Below are positions 5,238-7,626 of a DNA stretch of 7,626 nucleotides, in pieces (position 1 is the first letter of the stretch; every line of letters starts with the position of its first letter). Origin of the DNA: an uncultured Nitrosomonadales bacterium (lineage in GTDB: Bacteria > Pseudomonadota > Gammaproteobacteria > Burkholderiales > Gallionellaceae). The translations under genes and the position numbers were made by a program. The stretch covers positions 1 to 7,626 of the forward strand of contig CAIZNF010000689.1 of NCBI GenBank assembly GCA_903934275.1, in the 5' to 3' direction. Below the pieces are notes generated by a model that made no database searches, was not told where the DNA came from, and saw only the letters and a program-made list of their open reading frames with translations.

Positions 5238-6713
5238 TCATGTTTGATCGAGCTGCATACCAATCCCCAGCGTTTTCCACTGCTTCATCTCTTCTTGCAA
5301 CGCAGTTTCTGTCAGTGGATTTTGCGCAAGCCAATCCGAGTCTATCGAAAGATTGAACCCGGTGTCGTTGAAACGTCCGCGCAAGGCGGGAGGATCGCTG
5401 TCGCAACGGCTCCGACAAAACAGCACAGCAAGGCGCAGGCTCATCGCCAACGCGCAATCCTCCATATTTCTCAGTTGTTCTTGCAGCTTGTTCAGATTGC
5501 CGCGCTGCGCCAGCGCCAGCAGGCTCAGGCGTGCCTGCTCCTTTTTGGAAAAACCCGGCATATCGGCATTGGCTAGGATATAAGCGGTGTGTTTGTGATA
5601 GCCGCTATGCGCGACGCTGATGCCGATTTCGTGCAGCCTGGCCGTCCAACCAAGCATGCGCAACGTGGTTTCGCTGGCTTCATCGCCGAGAAATTGCCGC
5701 GCAAATACCAGCGCCAATTGCCCCACACGTTCGGATTGTTTGTTATCGATACGGTAGCGCTGCGCGAATTGTCGCACCGTGACATCACGCATATCGTTAT
5801 CGTGAAACCGCCCCCACAAATCGTACAGCACCCCCTCGCGCAATGCGCCGAGCGCGGGTTGCATTTGCTCGATTGCCAGTTCGCAAAAAGCGGCATACAT
5901 GATGGCGAACCCGCCCGCCAACGCGGGGGTGCGATCCGGGCGCAGGCCTTGCAGTCCGAGTTTTTGTATATCACCCACCTTGAGCAGGTGGGCGCGCAGC
6001 TTGTCGAGTCCTTCTCGGGTGATGCCATCTTCGCTAAAACCGTTTAGCAACAATATTTCGCTTAACGCCTTCGCAGTCCCCGATGAGCCAAGCGCGTATT
6101 TCCATTGCCCCTTGTAATCGGTGGCAATAGTCTGCAATTCAACACATGCGGCAAGTTCCGCCTGCTTGAGATTTTGTTTGGTTATTTTCCCATCAGTGAA
6201 AAAACGGTTGCTGAAACTGACACTACCCATATACAGGCTTTCCAGTTTGAGCGGAGTGAGGCCGTTGCCAATGATAAATTCGGTGGAGCCGCCGCCAATA
6301 TCCATCACCAGCAAGTTGTCTTGCGTCTGTGGCAGACCATGCGCCACGCCGAGGTAAATCAAGCGAGCTTCTTCGAGGCCGGCGATAACTTCTATCGGAA
6401 AGCCCAGGATGTGTTCGGCCTGCGGAATGAAATCGGCGGCGTTCTTCGCCACACGCAGCGAGTTGGTACCCACCGCACGCACCGCTTCACGCGGCAAGCC
6501 GCGCAAGCGTTCAGCAAATTTCCCCAGCGCGGCAAATGCGCGCTGTTGCGCCTCGACATCAAGAAGTTTGTCAGCAGTGAGTCCGGCGGCAAGACGCACC
6601 GGTTCGCGTAGCCCATCCAGCATGTAAAGCTGGTCGCCCTCCACACGGGCAATTTGCAGTCGAAAACTGTTCGATCCGAGATCCACTGCGGCGAGGATAG
6701 GTTGATGTTGCAC
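5238..6713 (-). CDS. ppx: Exopolyphosphatase, Ppx/GppA family
   Basis: 491 aa, cytosolic. The enzyme removes terminal phosphates from inorganic polyphosphate; some relatives hydrolyse pppGpp. It has the ASKHA ATPase-like fold: phosphate-binding loop 1 AVDLGSNSFRL (9-19), AVGTNSLRVAKN (80-91), GLEEARLIYLG (112-122) with the catalytic Glu at 114/115, phosphate-binding loop 2 MDIGGGSTEF (137-146) and GSSGTAKAL (209-217). The region after about 310 is the helical HD-like domain (RLHEIG 359-364, YHKHTAYIL 372-380). The length fits long Ppx proteins. The start is a GTG at 6713 with a strong GGAGG (6720-6724) six bases upstream, and the residues after it match the family start. It lies 142 bp after phoU on the same strand. 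Ppx is favoured over GppA because of the phosphate neighbour, but sequence alone does not settle the substrate. Confidence 0.92.
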   Translation of the reverse strand: MQHQPILAAVDLGSNSFRLQIARVEGDQLYMLDGLREPVRLAAGLTADKLLDVEAQQRAFAALGKFAERLRGLPREAVRAVGTNSLRVAKNAADFIPQAEHILGFPIEVIAGLEEARLIYLGVAHGLPQTQDNLLVMDIGGGSTEFIIGNGLTPLKLESLYMGSVSFSNRFFTDGKITKQNLKQAELAACVELQTIATDYKGQWKYALGSSGTAKALSEILLLNGFSEDGITREGLDKLRAHLLKVGDIQKLGLQGLRPDRTPALAGGFAIMYAAFCELAIEQMQPALGALREGVLYDLWGRFHDNDMRDVTVRQFAQRYRIDNKQSERVGQLALVFARQFLGDEASETTLRMLGWTARLHEIGISVAHSGYHKHTAYILANADMPGFSKKEQARLSLLALAQRGNLNKLQEQLRNMEDCALAMSLRLAVLFCRSRCDSDPPALRGRFNDTGFNLSIDSDWLAQNPLTETALQEEMKQWKTLGIGMQLDQT

Positions 6714-6855
6714 TTAATGCCTCCGCACAACTACTGCGCTCGCTGGTGCTGCGTTAAAAAATAGCTCAAAATTCTTTTTTTCTATTTGCAAACTCCGGTT
6801 TTTCACCATTTTTTTGTCTTGTCTCAGCTTCGCTCGCTACGTTGCACAGAGGTCT
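6714..6855 (-). other. phoU-ppx spacer
   Basis: 142 bp, AT-rich in its middle. It carries the ppx ribosome-binding site (6720-6724). A 31-codon frame (6714-6809, MVKNRSLQIEKKNF...) ends directly at the ppx GTG, but it has no Shine-Dalgarno site and is probably chance. No convincing terminator separates phoU from ppx, so read-through from phoU is plausible. Confidence 0.4.
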
Positions 6856-7563
6856 TTACTGCTGAATTTCGCGGTCGATTTCATCTGCGGTCACGTGGCG
6901 CACATCGCGCCCCTTAACCATATAGATAACATATTCGGACATATTCTTCGCGTGGTCGCCGATGCGTTCGATCGCCTTCGCCACAAACAGTATCTCCAAC
7001 GCGGTGGAAATGGTGCGCGGATCTTCCATCATGAACGTGATGAGATAACGCATGATGGCGCGAAACTCATCGTCCACCTGTTCGTCCATGCGCACGACTT
7101 GCGCGGCCATCACGATATCCAGCCGCGCAAAGGCATCCAGCGATTTGCGCAGCATATCCAGCGCCAGATCGGCGGCATGCTTGATCTCGTGGTAGCGCGG
7201 CAAATTGAGCATGTTTTTTTGTGACAGCAGCTTAGCCATGCGCGCAATTTTTTCGGCTTCGTCGCCGATGCGCTCCAGATCGGTGATGGTTTTAACCACG
7301 GCCATCACCAGACGCAAATCGCCCGCCGTAGGCTGACGGCGCGCGATTACCTGGCTGCACGCCTCGTCGATTTTTACTTCCATGGCATTGACGCGATGAT
7401 CGTCATCGATCACCCGTGTCATCAATGCCACGTCGCCGCCCAGCAACGATTCCACCGCGCTCTTGATCTGGCTTTCCACCAACCCGCCCATTTGCAGCAC
7501 GCTGGCGCGAATAGCCTCAAGTTCGGCATCAAACTGGCGAGAAATATGGTCACTACCGCTCAT
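6856..7563 (-). CDS. phoU: Phosphate signalling/transport regulator PhoU
   Basis: 235 aa, the usual length. PhoU is a peripheral cytosolic protein that links the PstSCAB phosphate transporter to the PhoR/PhoB two-component system and keeps the Pho regulon off when phosphate is plentiful. It consists of two three-helix repeats, each with the metal-binding signature: TDLERIGDEAEKIA (94-107) and KAIERIGDHAKNMSE (196-210). QIKSAVESLLGGD (32-44) is the typical first-repeat helix. The ATG at 7561-7563 is preceded by GAGG (7574-7577) ten bases upstream. ppx follows on the same strand, which fits joint control of phosphate and polyphosphate. pst genes or ppk might lie upstream beyond the window edge; this cannot be seen. 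Confidence 0.95.
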   Translation of the reverse strand: MSGSDHISRQFDAELEAIRASVLQMGGLVESQIKSAVESLLGGDVALMTRVIDDDHRVNAMEVKIDEACSQVIARRQPTAGDLRLVMAVVKTITDLERIGDEAEKIARMAKLLSQKNMLNLPRYHEIKHAADLALDMLRKSLDAFARLDIVMAAQVVRMDEQVDDEFRAIMRYLITFMMEDPRTISTALEILFVAKAIERIGDHAKNMSEYVIYMVKGRDVRHVTADEIDREIQQ

Positions 7564-7626
7564 AATTGTGGTTCCTCAAAATAATTGACTGTGCAGTGTA
7601 AGCTACAAATGTGAAGGGAAGATGAC
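7564..7626 (-). other. phoU leader, partial
   Basis: 63 bp to the window edge. It contains the phoU Shine-Dalgarno site (7574-7577). I do not see a convincing Pho box (two CTGTCAT-like repeats 11 bp apart) or a clear -35/-10 pair. The promoter, or an upstream operon gene, is probably outside the window. Confidence 0.4.

Noticed and set aside
5589..6611. Plus-strand frames of about 150-170 codons opposite ppx
   Set aside because: Antisense shadows of ppx; no family motifs.
6814..7224. 136-codon plus-strand frame opposite phoU
   Set aside because: Antisense shadow of phoU, rich in His/Arg as expected from the complement.
7564..7626. Pho box before phoU
   Set aside because: The CTGTCAT-like repeats with correct spacing are not present.

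Overview
The window looks like chromosomal DNA from a betaproteobacterium, probably in the Nitrosomonadales/Gallionellaceae range. This is inferred from the protein flavour, the moderately high GC of the genes and the style of the intergenic palindromes; no marker gene here fixes the taxon. Five protein genes are well supported: a spermidine-synthase-like protein (37-783, +), an Old Yellow Enzyme alkene reductase of the NemA type (1904-2980, -), a divergent class I DAHP-synthase-family aldolase (3592-4704, +), an exopolyphosphatase/GppA-family phosphatase (ppx, 5238-6713, -) and the phosphate regulator phoU (6856-7563, -).

Layout. The left end starts with a short palindromic repeat that abuts the spermidine-synthase-like gene. 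After it come about 1.1 kb without an accepted gene. This stretch holds a 205-bp MITE-like element (copy A), a short coding-like tail, a 142-bp foldback element with a perfect 17-bp terminal inverted repeat, a truncated GTGGGAGCG-type repeat, an AT-rich island with two DnaA-box-like sites, and a strongly self-complementary stretch next to the end of nemA. nemA and the aldolase gene are divergent and separated by about 610 bp that carries a likely nemA promoter, another GTGGGAGCG-type foldback and an unusual aldolase leader. A second, inverted MITE copy (copy B) follows the aldolase gene, then two more inverted repeats. The right end is a conserved phosphate/polyphosphate module, phoU then ppx, both read leftward.

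How the genes relate. Only phoU and ppx form an obvious functional pair (phosphate-uptake control and polyphosphate hydrolysis). nemA and the aldolase gene lie together between the two inverted MITE copies, which makes that roughly 3.8-kb block a possible invertible or mobile cassette, although nothing shows that they work together. The most notable points are the inverted MITE pair; copy A lying exactly where its removal would join a coding-like tail to the frame of the spermidine-synthase-like gene; the changed metal-site and motif residues of the aldolase; and the mutually exclusive hairpins downstream of nemA. I see no CRISPR array, tRNA, rRNA, transposase gene, or recognisable defence or biosynthetic cluster, and no system I can defend as wholly new.
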